Virus record (IMG/VR): IMGVR_UViG_3300032516_000001
Location: 62,001-126,000 of that record
Length of the DNA: 64,000 nucleotides
Source of the DNA: a virus
Strand: one strand, 5' to 3'
Numbering within the stretch: position 1 is the stretch's first letter; the number at the start of each line of letters is the position of its first letter. The position numbers and the translations under genes are program-made. The notes beneath the pieces are model-generated. The model was not told the DNA's origin. It did not search any database and saw only the letters and a list, made by a program, of their open reading frames with translations. Below, one piece after another: positions 1 through 9,500 of this stretch.

Positions 1-36
1 CGCCTACAGTAATAACTGATCTTAATATTCTTTCCA

Positions 37-924
37 TTAATCCCTATTCCCAAACCTCTTGGGTTTATTTACCCCGCTACCATACATTGCCAATGGATCC
101 ACACTTGCGTCAGAATCGGGTACGGACCGAATTTTCTTGGTGGGTTTTTCTTTGGTCTCCTTTGGGTTATCCTGGGCTTCACCCACTATAGCTTGATAGT
201 CAGCCAGGTCGGGTCTAAAGCCCCCGGGAGCGGGTGCGGAAATCCCAGAAGAAATAGAGACTGCCATGATGTTTTGCGAATGCCCTTTCTCATCCACAAA
301 ATCATTGACTATAGTCCTAGGTAGAATTCGCGGGATACTCGTCTTCTGGAATGCCGTATTTAATAACTCAGAAATCGATTCTGACCAGGCGTGACTGCCA
401 TTTACGAATGGTTTATCGATATTCGATATGACCCATGTCGGCTTATCTCTGTCCAATCTATAGGATAGAGCTTCCTCTAGGGCTCCCGGGGCTGCCTTAT
501 TCTTATAATGCATTTCATTAAGTCTAACTGCCATGAGATCCGGCAGGTCCATCAAGTCTTGGAGACTATTATATACTTCAAGGTTTTCGTCATCATTCGA
601 CGATATGCCTCGAGCCGACCTCGAGGCCGCCCCCACATAAACATCTCTGATTTCTCGATCACTAGTTATTTTTATAAATTTATTCGGATATTTCAACATC
701 ATTATTTTGATGATAGCTTTGATATCATTCCAAGAGGATATTACATAGAGTGATCTATCAATTAACTTGATGACTGGAAGTTGTAAATGAGGAAAGGTTA
801 CCCGTGCCTTCCTTATGTATGGCGGCATCTCGGCCGCTCTTCTGCGAATATAGGCGCAGATACACTCATACAACTTACCGTCTTGTTCGATAATGCCCGA
901 ATCCCCACATTTTTCGCAGGGCAT
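37..924 (-). CDS. DnaC/DnaI helicase-loader-like protein, apparently without Walker A
   Basis: A 295-residue protein. The N-terminus carries a zinc-binding pattern (CEKCGDSG near residue 3, then CIC near 21) followed by the basic stretch IRRRAAEMPPYIRKA, an arrangement typical of DnaC/DnaI-type helicase loaders. Later segments (DLMAVRLNEMHY, then ALSYRLDRDKPTWVISN) align in order with the Walker B strand and the sensor-1 region of that AAA+ family. I see no GxxGxGKS/T motif between them, so nucleotide binding looks lost or changed. The C-terminal 70 residues are Pro/Lys-rich and probably disordered. The ATG overlaps the stop of the upstream zinc-ribbon gene by one base (TGATG), implying translational coupling. 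It lies downstream of an SNF2-like helicase, which fits a replication or recombination role. The family is inferred by motif order only; a divergent ssDNA-binding helper is an alternative. Confidence 0.55.
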   Translation of the reverse strand: MPCEKCGDSGIIEQDGKLYECICAYIRRRAAEMPPYIRKARVTFPHLQLPVIKLIDRSLYVISSWNDIKAIIKIMMLKYPNKFIKITSDREIRDVYVGAASRSARGISSNDDENLEVYNSLQDLMDLPDLMAVRLNEMHYKNKAAPGALEEALSYRLDRDKPTWVISNIDKPFVNGSHAWSESISELLNTAFQKTSIPRILPRTIVNDFVDEKGHSQNIMAVSISSGISAPAPGGFRPDLADYQAIVGEAQDNPKETKEKPTKKIRSVPDSDASVDPLAMYGSGVNKPKRFGNRD

Positions 925-1238
925 CAGCCCTTAGCCCTTCTGAAAAAATCCTCTTTCGGGCCCTCAAGCCCACAGGATAAGCATTTGGTCGCAAGCGAGT
1001 CTCTGCCTATACCTGCTTCATTATAATATATTACAGCTTTGTCTAAGAACACTACGTTGGTTCTACGACATCTAGGATCAGGACAAAACGGGCCAATGGA
1101 TGCCTCTTTATATTCTTCATACATCTCGCCACAAGTTCGACACGGATGTTTTTGCGGTTCTATTCCTGCGGCAACAGGGCAATCGCTTTCCCCGTATTTA
1201 CAACCATGGATTATGCAACAATGAGTAGCGTGTGACAT
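924..1238 (-). CDS. small zinc-ribbon protein
   Basis: A 104-residue cysteine-rich protein of unrecognised family. It has several paired cysteines: CRTC near residues 33-36, CPDPRC near 52-57 and CLSC near 87-90, plus CC and single Cys/His residues in the first 20 positions. These suggest two or more structural zinc sites. It is charged and soluble, with no signal peptide or membrane segment. The gene sits between the SNF2-like helicase and the helicase-loader-like gene, with its stop overlapping the next start by one base, so the three are probably co-expressed. A nucleic-acid-binding accessory role is plausible but is inferred only from the zinc pattern and neighbours. Confidence 0.6.
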   Translation of the reverse strand: MSHATHCCIIHGCKYGESDCPVAAGIEPQKHPCRTCGEMYEEYKEASIGPFCPDPRCRRTNVVFLDKAVIYYNEAGIGRDSLATKCLSCGLEGPKEDFFRRAKG

Positions 1239-1255
1239 ACCATCAAAAAATACAT

Positions 1256-4200
1256 CTAAATGGAACTGAGATCGATATCAATTAATTGGGCTGGAGGCAC
1301 TTCATGCTTTGCGGTTGAAATCTTCGGCTTATTCTTGGCGCTGTGTATTTTTCTTGCTGGCGTTGCTTTGTCCGAATGCTCTTCTCGTATAGATTTGAAA
1401 ATATCCATAGTATCAGAAACTTCAAGGCCGCCATGAAGTGTATCTCCGGCAACCTTGTCTATTAACTTTTTCTTGGATTTTAGTGTCTTCAGTACATGAT
1501 GATCTATAGTCTTCTTTCCATTTCTTCTGATCGCCATAAGATGCGTCACCATGACCATGAGGTGGTGCGATCCGATGCGGATCATGCGCCCAGTTGTTTG
1601 CGCGTAGTCTCCAAAGCTCCACGGCATGTCTACAAAAATTAAATGTTCAGCTGATTGCAGATTGATGGATTCGCTTCCTGCCGTCGTAATGAGTATAATA
1701 TTAGTGCCAGAATTCGGATCTTGGAAGATATTCTTCGCTATTTCTCTATCCTTTGCTTTATTCTCCTTACCCGTTATCCTGACACACTTAATATTATTCT
1801 TAATCAATTCTTTCTCGATAAGTGATACCATCTTCTCGAATCTAGAGAAAACGATCGTCTTGGTATCACAGAGTTCATTCTGAAACAAATCTAGCAGAGT
1901 ATTGAGTTTGGATGATTCTCCCTCAAACGGAACGCCATTCTCATCTGCGATGAGCTGTGGGGCGTTTGCCGCTTGCTGAACCATGACCATGGAAGATAAA
2001 ATCTCAGCAGACGATGAATCATCGTCGTTCTTATTTAGTAAACCGACTTCTGCCAAGTCGTATAGCTCTTCTTGATCGGCCGTAAGTTCGCAGACAAGTT
2101 CTCGAGTAACGAGCTGTGGTAACTCTTTTGCGACCTCATGTTTACGCCGTGAAAGATAATACGGTTCAATCAGCTCGATGAATTTATCCAAATTTTTGTA
2201 ACCGACGACGATCGGTACCTTTCTACCTCCACCGATAGGTTGCAGTTTAGTTACACAAAATTCATTCATGAAATGAGAGACTCTAGGAAACAGCTTGGGT
2301 TGAATTATTCTAAATATAGAGAAAAATTCCATGAGCCGATTTTTAACCGGCGTGGCCGTCATGCCGATGACTCTATTGCTTATTGCTGCCACATCATAGC
2401 ATGTGGCGTGGATTTTTCCTCTATAATTTTTGACAGTATGAACTTCATCCATTACAAACATTAACTTGGCATTAGGATGGAGTTTCTGCATTTCCAATAT
2501 ATAATTCATTATGCCCGGCACAATTTTGGGCGGAGCAATTAAGTCGCTCAGTGTTTTAATTGAATTATCGGATTCTTTAACTGCTTCTTTTAACTGTAAT
2601 GTATTGAGCAGCATCTGCTCATCTTTATCATCCCACATGCCCGGTCTGGTAACAGGAGCAGAGGCGCCAAATTGAGCAGCTATGTTAAGCCTATCTTTAA
2701 CATGTTCTTGGATACCAAATGGTCTCTCATTGAAATGCGCTTGAAAAGCAAACTTCCCACTCTCGAAATTAGATAAGATTTGCTTATGCTTCAATTTTGC
2801 TTGTTTAAGTTTATTCTTCGTATCTTTATCGGGCTTTTCCGATCTATCCTTGACCACAGATTCACGTAAATCCTTAAATAGAATTTCGTATGTCAGAATT
2901 AGAAGTCGTTTGCTATCTTTGTTGTAGTTGAGAAAGAAATCCTGATAAATATTATCGCGTTCAAACGGTTGGCCTTCAACTGTGACGGTGCTCATACCGA
3001 CTAGAAATTTTTGGACTTCACTTCCCCATTGATGCAAAGCTGACTTTTTGGCTATGATAATAGGTACATACTCGGGTTCTTTAAGCCAAATATAACCAAT
3101 AGCACTTAATGCTTCCAACGTATTGTGGGTAACAATGAAATGATTCGTTACATATAAATCATTCTCAGCTTCTACACTAATACATACACATTCTGCTTCA
3201 CGAGATAACTCAACCTTGGCAATATAACGAATTGGAGGGTATTTGGTTCTTGGTACCCATCTCGATACTTTTCTTGGAAGATAAAACGGGAGAATACTGT
3301 TTGGAAGAGAAATCGTGACTGTATACGCAAGCCGTCCATTCTTTGCTCTAGATTTACCACGCAAAGTCGGCATTTTAGATTTGACTTTAGCTACACCTCC
3401 TAGCGATTGAATGAGATGAACGAAGTCGTCAACAAGAGTTTTGTTTGATGAATAGAATTGTGTAACTTTTCCATCTTTAGATACATAACCGTCTGTATCC
3501 ATCAAACCTCGTAACAATTCAATTCTCTGTGATACCGATGCTAACAAATATATTGATGGAATAAATTTAGTATACCAATTCTTTTTCATCAGACCGAGTT
3601 CTATAATTCCACGTTGTAAAGAATTTCTCACTCCGGCTCTTCCGATTACGCTTATTGTTATTCCGTCTTTTTTTCTAGTTCCGAATCTACAATCGGCTGG
3701 GAGCCTAGATCGAACTAAATCAAAAAGCTTTGGATCTCCATTCGATACAGCTATAGTTCCGGGCAAAGACCCGCCCCCCAGCAAAACTCCTAGTAAATAC
3801 GGATCAACTGGGAGATGTTTTTCGGTAAACTGGACTGGTTCAACCATTGGGATGGACCACCGACGACCAGTTAATCTATGACAACGTAACAAACCTGCAG
3901 CCACAATGTGTTTTAAGGAAAAAACTTTCCAACCACCGGAACGGCGGGTGTTTCCAGTACGAACTGTCCAAAGGTGATCTTCGCAACATTCTGCACTTGA
4001 GTCATCAGACATTGTAACTTTATATATGTCTTTACGACCTTGGGGGAAAATCCCGCAAATTTTAGTCGGTTTTCCATCAGATCCGATGACACAATCGCCT
4101 ACAGCCAGTTTTCCGATTTCGGTCCAGCCAGAAGGCGTTAAAACGTTCGCATCAATAGGCTGAGCCTTCCCAAGTCCACAGTCGTCCCCCAAAAGAGACC

Positions 4201-4369
4201 GTTCCACCATCAATAAATTTAGAATGCCTGACTTTTGATAATTACGAAGAGCGACCGGATTCGTATTATCATATTCATCGACATATTCGGATTTCAAATA
4301 TGGCGACGGTTTTAACTGGGGGTCAGCAAGGGTGCGGATGGATCTAAGTTTTTCGAGTACTTCGTTCAC
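1256..4369 (-). CDS. SNF2-like DNA helicase interrupted by an intein
   Basis: A 1037-residue precursor. The host protein is a superfamily-2, SNF2-type DNA translocase. The Walker A segment DDCGLGK (residues 62-68) is split and resumes as TLEALSA at 417. The DExH box is VMDEVH near 641, motif III is GMTATP near 669, and the SNF2-style linker SRRKHEVAKELPQL follows. The C-terminal RecA lobe has TIVFSRF, ITTAGSESINLQ and the arginine-finger segment QTTGRMIRIGS near 924. Removing the intein leaves about 689 residues, a normal size for a phage SNF2/UvsW-like enzyme. It probably remodels or unwinds DNA during replication or repair. The start is GTG with no clear Shine-Dalgarno, so the exact N-terminus is uncertain. 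The intein separates Walker A lysine from threonine, so the enzyme should be inactive until splicing occurs. Confidence 0.9.
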   Translation of the reverse strand: MNEVLEKLRSIRTLADPQLKPSPYLKSEYVDEYDNTNPVALRNYQKSGILNLLMVERSLLGDDCGLGKAQPIDANVLTPSGWTEIGKLAVGDCVIGSDGKPTKICGIFPQGRKDIYKVTMSDDSSAECCEDHLWTVRTGNTRRSGGWKVFSLKHIVAAGLLRCHRLTGRRWSIPMVEPVQFTEKHLPVDPYLLGVLLGGGSLPGTIAVSNGDPKLFDLVRSRLPADCRFGTRKKDGITISVIGRAGVRNSLQRGIIELGLMKKNWYTKFIPSIYLLASVSQRIELLRGLMDTDGYVSKDGKVTQFYSSNKTLVDDFVHLIQSLGGVAKVKSKMPTLRGKSRAKNGRLAYTVTISLPNSILPFYLPRKVSRWVPRTKYPPIRYIAKVELSREAECVCISVEAENDLYVTNHFIVTHNTLEALSAIGYIWLKEPEYVPIIIAKKSALHQWGSEVQKFLVGMSTVTVEGQPFERDNIYQDFFLNYNKDSKRLLILTYEILFKDLRESVVKDRSEKPDKDTKNKLKQAKLKHKQILSNFESGKFAFQAHFNERPFGIQEHVKDRLNIAAQFGASAPVTRPGMWDDKDEQMLLNTLQLKEAVKESDNSIKTLSDLIAPPKIVPGIMNYILEMQKLHPNAKLMFVMDEVHTVKNYRGKIHATCYDVAAISNRVIGMTATPVKNRLMEFFSIFRIIQPKLFPRVSHFMNEFCVTKLQPIGGGRKVPIVVGYKNLDKFIELIEPYYLSRRKHEVAKELPQLVTRELVCELTADQEELYDLAEVGLLNKNDDDSSSAEILSSMVMVQQAANAPQLIADENGVPFEGESSKLNTLLDLFQNELCDTKTIVFSRFEKMVSLIEKELIKNNIKCVRITGKENKAKDREIAKNIFQDPNSGTNIILITTAGSESINLQSAEHLIFVDMPWSFGDYAQTTGRMIRIGSHHLMVMVTHLMAIRRNGKKTIDHHVLKTLKSKKKLIDKVAGDTLHGGLEVSDTMDIFKSIREEHSDKATPARKIHSAKNKPKISTAKHEVPPAQLIDIDLSSI
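3122..4165 (-). mobile_element. intein with LAGLIDADG endonuclease, inserted in Walker A of the helicase
   Basis: Residues 69-416 (348 aa) of the helicase precursor. The N-terminal splice block is AQPIDANVLTPSGWTEIG, with alanine as first residue as in several known helicase and terminase inteins. Block B-like sequence follows around SAECCEDHLW. Two LAGLIDADG-type helices are visible: DPYLLGVLLGGG near 189-200 and RIELLRGLMDTDG near 282-294. The C-terminal splice block is YVTNHFIVTHN followed by Thr+1. The insertion point is GLGK/T, a favourite intein site because the P-loop is so conserved. All parts needed for splicing and homing look intact. Whether the endonuclease remains active cannot be seen; the first LAGLIDADG copy lacks its usual acidic residue. 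Confidence 0.92.
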
Positions 4370-4390
4370 ATCATAATGTACAATTAACGA

Positions 4391-5011
4391 TCAAGTATCT
4401 TGTATGGTTTTTACTTTGATCAAATTTAATAGGTCTTGAATTTGTTCTCTGCTGGCAGGTCGAGTCGCTACCGGTTCTTTGATTCTATATTTATAGGAAC
4501 GGTTAATTTTATCTATAGAGTTATTGATTAATATAAACAATGACTTAACCTTAATCCCTCCCTTGATCTGTGCATACCATGCCATGGTTTTGTCTATGGA
4601 CGCCCCGGATATCTTAGTGACATCCTCCAATAATTCAATTTTCTCGGGATAGGTTAAAAAATCACAGGTTATAATCGCATCTTGGACCTTTTTAACATTC
4701 ATATGTTTAATTTTGGCTATAATAACAATAGAACTTGGGGTAGTAAGTTTATTTTTAATCCTATAGATAGTCTCGGATATTAATCTGTCTTCTACTCTGG
4801 ATAAATCACCTTTTCCTATTTTGATTGCGCGCTCGCAACACCAAAGATTGATATTATCAGACGACAATAGTTTATCGAGTAATGCATCTAGTATTTCTGG
4901 ATGAGTAACTTCCTCTAATAACTTGGTAATAGTATCCGGTCTACCAACTCCATCGATCAATACTCTTCTTAATCTTTGAAGCTGATTAACCGATAATTCA
5001 CATTTTACCAT
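4391..5011 (-). CDS. unknown alpha-helical protein
   Basis: A 206-residue protein that I do not recognise. It appears all-helical, with leucine/isoleucine-rich amphipathic stretches, a Lys-rich C-terminal half and a Pro/Arg-containing linker (EPVATRPASREQ). There is no signal peptide or long membrane segment. It is the first gene after the hairpin at 5018-5046 and directly precedes the intein-bearing helicase (about 20 bases apart), so it probably belongs to the replication-type group rather than to the tail module. A role as a small DNA-metabolism accessory factor is only a guess from position. Confidence 0.55.
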   Translation of the reverse strand: MVKCELSVNQLQRLRRVLIDGVGRPDTITKLLEEVTHPEILDALLDKLLSSDNINLWCCERAIKIGKGDLSRVEDRLISETIYRIKNKLTTPSSIVIIAKIKHMNVKKVQDAIITCDFLTYPEKIELLEDVTKISGASIDKTMAWYAQIKGGIKVKSLFILINNSIDKINRSYKYRIKEPVATRPASREQIQDLLNLIKVKTIQDT

Positions 5012-5017
5012 CGATCC

Positions 5018-5046
5018 GAAAATACACCGATCATTGGTGTATTTTC
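5018..5046 (-). terminator. 11-bp perfect hairpin between envelope cassette and replication genes
   Basis: The arms GAAAATACACC (5018-5028) and GGTGTATTTTC (5036-5046) are perfectly complementary around a 7-base loop. The stem is A/T-rich at its base, so each strand has a run of Ts after the stem, as in bidirectional intrinsic terminators. It starts at the lipoprotein stop codon and ends seven bases before the ATG of the 206-residue gene. It may end late tail-module transcription, or act as a 5'-leader structure for the next gene. Confidence 0.6.
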
Positions 5047-5356
5047 ATTTGACATTGCAGACTGTTTCAATTTCTGAACATGTTTTTACTTGTGTTAGAC
5101 AATCGGTATTCCAAAACACCCCATTTGCATGCTGATATTTACAAAAATCCACACATGACATAATCCCACCATCTGTTACAACAACGGGTTTCGATTCTTC
5201 GCATGCTATCATTGCTATATGATCACATGCCGCATTACATTTATCAGCACCAGAAACCGGTGTCACATGCGGATTAATCGGAGGAGCAGGAGGAACAACA
5301 GGAGATGGGCACCCACAGCAAGCCATCAAAACAAATACGAGAAATATGTTTCTCAT
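5045..5356 (-). CDS. small Cys-rich lipoprotein
   Basis: A 103-residue predicted lipoprotein. The N-terminus MRNIFLVFVLMACCGC has a short basic start, a hydrophobic core and a lipobox-like LMAC, with C13 as the probable lipidated residue. A proline-rich stretch (PSPVVPPAPPINP) follows. The mature part has paired cysteines spaced C-x3-C (CNAAC, CVDFC) plus CLTQVKTC, suggesting disulfide-linked helices in the periplasm. It is the third gene of a membrane/secreted/lipoprotein cassette. A small Pro-rich lipoprotein recalls outer-membrane spanins (Rz1-type), but the Cys-rich domain is not typical of them. Alternatives are a host-surface modifier or superinfection-exclusion lipoprotein. Confidence 0.65.
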   Translation of the reverse strand: MRNIFLVFVLMACCGCPSPVVPPAPPINPHVTPVSGADKCNAACDHIAMIACEESKPVVVTDGGIMSCVDFCKYQHANGVFWNTDCLTQVKTCSEIETVCNVK

Positions 5357-5380
5357 CTTCCAGTCCTGTCCTATAAAGGA

Positions 5381-6010
5381 CTAGTACAGTGCGAAGTAAA
5401 CACCTAAGTTCATAGTAGGTATGAATTCTGGATAAATCTTATCATACTTAACGAGGAAATCAACATTCGTACCAAAATTTTTGGTTATATCAATACCAGT
5501 TCCTAATCCAAAACCCGCGGTACCAGCGTTTATTGCCAGATTCCAAATCCCAACATGGAAAAAATCGATCCCAAGTGCTGTATGATAAAATACCTCAAAT
5601 TCCTTGTCCCTGATACTACGAACAATTTCAGGAGCAAGAACTCCAAATTGCGCTCGAAGTCTAAATCTGAATACTGGATCTTCAGGTTCTTCTCGATAAT
5701 ATACTCTAATCGGTAATTGCGCTTCTAAGTCCCTGCTTATAGTGTCTCCGATTGTTAGCTTTAACTTTATCGGGTTCTTCTCACCACCATTTATATATAC
5801 TCTCTGCTCCCAATCTTCGATAATAGTTATGGGTTCAATATCTAACTGAGCTGGAGAATCTTTAATATTTTTCAGTTCCTTAAGAGCAGCCACGATCTGC
5901 TTCTGCTCTTCTTCAGTAAGACACACCTTATAAGGTGGAGGGCATTCAGGTTGTTGAGAATAGGATACGGACGGAATTAATAAAATAAATAGTGGTATTG
6001 CACGTTTCAT
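5381..6010 (-). CDS. secreted, possibly outer-membrane barrel-like protein
   Basis: A 209-residue protein with a signal peptide (MKRAIPLFILLIPSVSYS, likely cut before QQPEC). A short charged helix (TEEEQKQIVAALKELKNI) follows. The rest is beta-rich with alternating patterns such as VFRFRLRAQFGV and NLAINAGTAGFGLGTGI, and it ends in an aromatic residue (NLGVYFALY), a hallmark of outer-membrane beta-strands. It is too short for a large porin, so a small barrel or a periplasmic beta-domain is likely. Its ATG overlaps the stop of the upstream membrane protein by four bases (ATGA). No family was recognised. Action at the host envelope, in lysis or surface remodelling, is inferred from signals and neighbours. 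Confidence 0.6.
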   Translation of the reverse strand: MKRAIPLFILLIPSVSYSQQPECPPPYKVCLTEEEQKQIVAALKELKNIKDSPAQLDIEPITIIEDWEQRVYINGGEKNPIKLKLTIGDTISRDLEAQLPIRVYYREEPEDPVFRFRLRAQFGVLAPEIVRSIRDKEFEVFYHTALGIDFFHVGIWNLAINAGTAGFGLGTGIDITKNFGTNVDFLVKYDKIYPEFIPTMNLGVYFALY

Positions 6011-6528
6011 TTATTAATTTTACCTAACAAATCATCGAGTTCGTGGGAACTAATACCGCCATCATTCCGTTTTACTTCATAGATATTGGGCGTGATCCTA
6101 ATCACTTCCTTAACGTCTTTATTGGTAACTCCGATGGGTAACGGGATTGCAACCTCACCTTTTTCCGGATCAATAATTTCAACAACATTAGGATCGCTAA
6201 AGATCCCAGGTTCTTTAATATCAGTCGATACTGGAGCTTGGACATACCCACCAGTATCTGAGTGTCCTGGCTGAACGGGTTTTCCGTTTTCATCGACCCT
6301 GCCGGTGGGAACAACGTCTCGAGTCGTTGGTTTGTTGCTTACACTCTTACCCCAAAGTTTAGCGAGCAATCCTCCGATTTGTAACTTTTTACCATAAACA
6401 AGGAATGCAGTCGCAATGATAATTATGAATATAGTGATGATCGTTGCCGCGGGATAGCGAAGAAACCACGTAAATAGCGTCTTGAAGAACGACTTAATAG
6501 CTTCCCAGATCTTTATCAGATAGACCAT
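6007..6528 (-). CDS. single-pass membrane protein with a soluble C-terminal domain
   Basis: A 173-residue protein. Residues 1-24 are amphipathic and basic (IWEAIKSFFKTLFTWFLR), followed by a transmembrane segment at about 28-46 (TIITIFIIIIATAFLVYG). The remaining 120 residues form a soluble region with proline-rich linkers and an acidic C-terminus. The start overlaps the end of the tailspike gene by 13 bases, and its stop overlaps the next start (ATGA). With the following secreted protein and lipoprotein it forms a three-gene envelope cassette. One N-terminal anchor plus a soluble domain is the topology of inner-membrane spanin subunits and of some holins, but no coiled coil is visible, so this is weak. 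Function unknown. Confidence 0.6.
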   Translation of the reverse strand: MVYLIKIWEAIKSFFKTLFTWFLRYPAATIITIFIIIIATAFLVYGKKLQIGGLLAKLWGKSVSNKPTTRDVVPTGRVDENGKPVQPGHSDTGGYVQAPVSTDIKEPGIFSDPNVVEIIDPEKGEVAIPLPIGVTNKDVKEVIRITPNIYEVKRNDGGISSHELDDLLGKINK

Positions 6529-9500
6529 AATACTCCAAGGTTAGCACTCATTCTCACTATGTGCCCAAAGGTAAAAGCCGCCGGACTTGCGGCTGATTGT
6601 CCAGTATGACACCCCATCAACGGAGGAGCAAAGGTAGGAGACACGAGACCCGCAGGTGCAGCCCCGCTAATTATATTAACCCAGAGTACGTTCCAAGCGG
6701 TGTTGCCAAATACATTGCCCATTATCATACCTTGGGGTGCACTGTCGATATTGAAATCTATAGTTTGGATTCGCATTTGGAAAGCACCAGCAGTGCTGTT
6801 ATCACCACAATAGTTATTCGTTATTTGTATCCATGAACCACTTCCCCATTGACCAGATCCTATATACACTCCTGGGATACCGAAACCAACAGCATTATTG
6901 TGTACATTATTATCTTCTAGAACGATCTTCAAGACTTGAACGGCAGCCGTATTCATATGTATGCTTATTCCTTGTAAAATATTATTATAAATATGGTTAT
7001 TTCTGAATGTTACGCCTATTTGTTGATTGGCCTCAGCGCTAGTAAGTTCGAAACCCTCCTTATTAGCGGCAAAGGTACTATTTTGAATTACTAAATTATC
7101 GGTAACGACGGGCGATCCGGTATAAAATTGGTTAGTACCCGCTTGAGGAATGAGAAAAGCGTATGAACCATTGCTGAGATCGGAGCATTCGAAACCACTG
7201 ATAAATATGTTAGAAAAATCGACAGCATTTGCGCTTGGTTCATAAGATATGACAGAATCAGAGTGTAACGTACCTGGATCACACGGATTAACACGTATAC
7301 GCCAGTCTCTAATTGTCCCGCCCCTTGTGGTAACGGTTCCCGTTGCGGGCCTCAATCTGACCCTTTGCGGCGGATAGACACCGCTTCCAGCTAACACTAT
7401 GTCTTCCATCGAAACATCATTTACATAAATCCGATTATACCTAATAAATACATCACCGATCGCAGATGCACCAGCAGTGAGTCGCACCAGGTTCTTAAAT
7501 TTAACATGTTCTAAAATCAATTTGGTGCTGGCGTATAACGCGAAAGCCCCCCATTCAGTACCTGGAATAGTAGTATCTACGCCAGTAGCCCAATAGCCTA
7601 CTTCACCTGTAGCTATACCATAATGAGGAGATCCATTACTGAATCCTAATTCAACATTCTTAATTGTTATATTCTCTACACCAAGAATAGTAAATGGATT
7701 AAATAAAGTATTGACTGATGGGCATAACCAACTACCACCATCAATTATGACATTCCCAACACGTGCAAATTCAGTGGTTGTGTCAGATACTATGTTGCCA
7801 TTATTGACTGGCAGCAAATGGATTAATACGCTGACGGTAGAAGAACCGCGATTGGCGACAACAGTACAGTCTTTCCATTTCATTTCTTCTATATTTATAC
7901 CGGTGCCAGTGTTGTAACAACTTCCAATCGGAACTAAATCAATTACTCCGCAATTTCCAGCCAACATCCCACCACTGTTAATAGTCGATCTCAATCCAAT
8001 ATTGCATCTCTCAAATAGCACTCTCGAAATGGTTGTAATCGGGATATCGAAAGCATCCGCATATACTCTAAGAATAGGCTTGCTATTAACCATAACAGTA
8101 AGATCGCAGTCTATACATGTTATTTGTTTGATAGTATCACCATCTCTAAGTATTACACTAATATTCTCGAACCAATTCGTTAAGAATGAACACCGATTCG
8201 CCATAAATTCGGCATTAGTTAATTGCATCGTAACGTATGTCACATCACAATCGGTCATACATACGAATGGGATGGTACCGGAACCAGGGGATGTGACCTC
8301 GACAGCAGAATATGCACCGGATTTACCGTAAAGAGTGATGTTATTCAAATATAAATCTGCCCCTACGGTATTCGTTATGATTGGTGTAGCATCAGTCGAA
8401 TTTCTGATAGTTACTCCACCACTTCCTTCGATTGTCAATCTGCCAATAGTGGCTGGCACAGTAATGGAAGTATTGGCTGCGCTTACTATGTATGTTCCTT
8501 CTTTGCATTGGATCCGCATCGTATTAAGTACAGATGCTGGTGCAGCTGAATAGAATGCTATCGCTTGTTGGATGGCATTCGTTCCATTAAAATCACCGAA
8601 ACTATTTATTCCATCGCCAACAGTCACGGTCCAGGCAGCATTGACTTTTCGAAGTAGACTTGGGCTCTGCATGTTCGCATATTTTTCGAGTATGCGAACA
8701 TATTTAGAATTAACATCAGATAATGTGAGATATTCGGGTCCACCAGTTGATATTCCGGCTGCAACAGTATTATCATCTGCGAAGACTAAATCTGGATCAC
8801 CATATAAAAGCGTACTAGCAGCTAAGGTTGCCTGATGATTATACCCCGCAGCAGATCTTTCAACCCGGAATGGAATGACGCCGCCACCGACATCACGATG
8901 TATCCGAACATTAAACGCTACTGTTGCTGCATAAGAATTATCAGGATCAACATCTACTGTAAATGATGCCGACTTCGCTACCGGGTTGCCATTAGTTCCT
9001 GGCGTTTCAATAATACTGGCGACCAAAGCAGCTACAGTGTTATAACCAGATTTAAAATTACCACGAATGAATTTTGCAAATGTTCTACGCGCTTCTTCAT
9101 ATGCTGGTCTCAATAACTGAGCGTCAATTTGACCATATTGATTTATTAATACGGACTTACCTATATCGGCTACCCCTCTTGACATTCCATTAGTCATGCC
9201 ATAATATCTAATATCAGATAAGGTTGGATCAGAAAAAATCAAGCCAGCTGATAGAGCTCCCTCTTGATTTGCCCCGGCTGTATCATTATTAAATTGTTCG
9301 ACAATTGATTCAGCAGCAGGATCAACTTCACCAAATTCCAAAGCCTCTGGAATCAGGGCTTGAATTTGAACTTGTGTCGTTATAGGGATCGTCGTAGTTG
9401 GAGTGACTCTTAGATCGGGGAAGTTTATTTTTTGCTCACCATTATCTATACCAACAGTGGTAGCAGCGGTAAGGCCCATTCGGGTGAGTGTGATAGCATT

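Noticed and set aside
8002-8331. Plus-strand open frame of 109 residues, and many similar frames over the fibre genes.
   Set aside because: They lie entirely inside well-supported minus-strand genes, lack ribosome sites and show low-complexity Ser/Ile/Thr composition.
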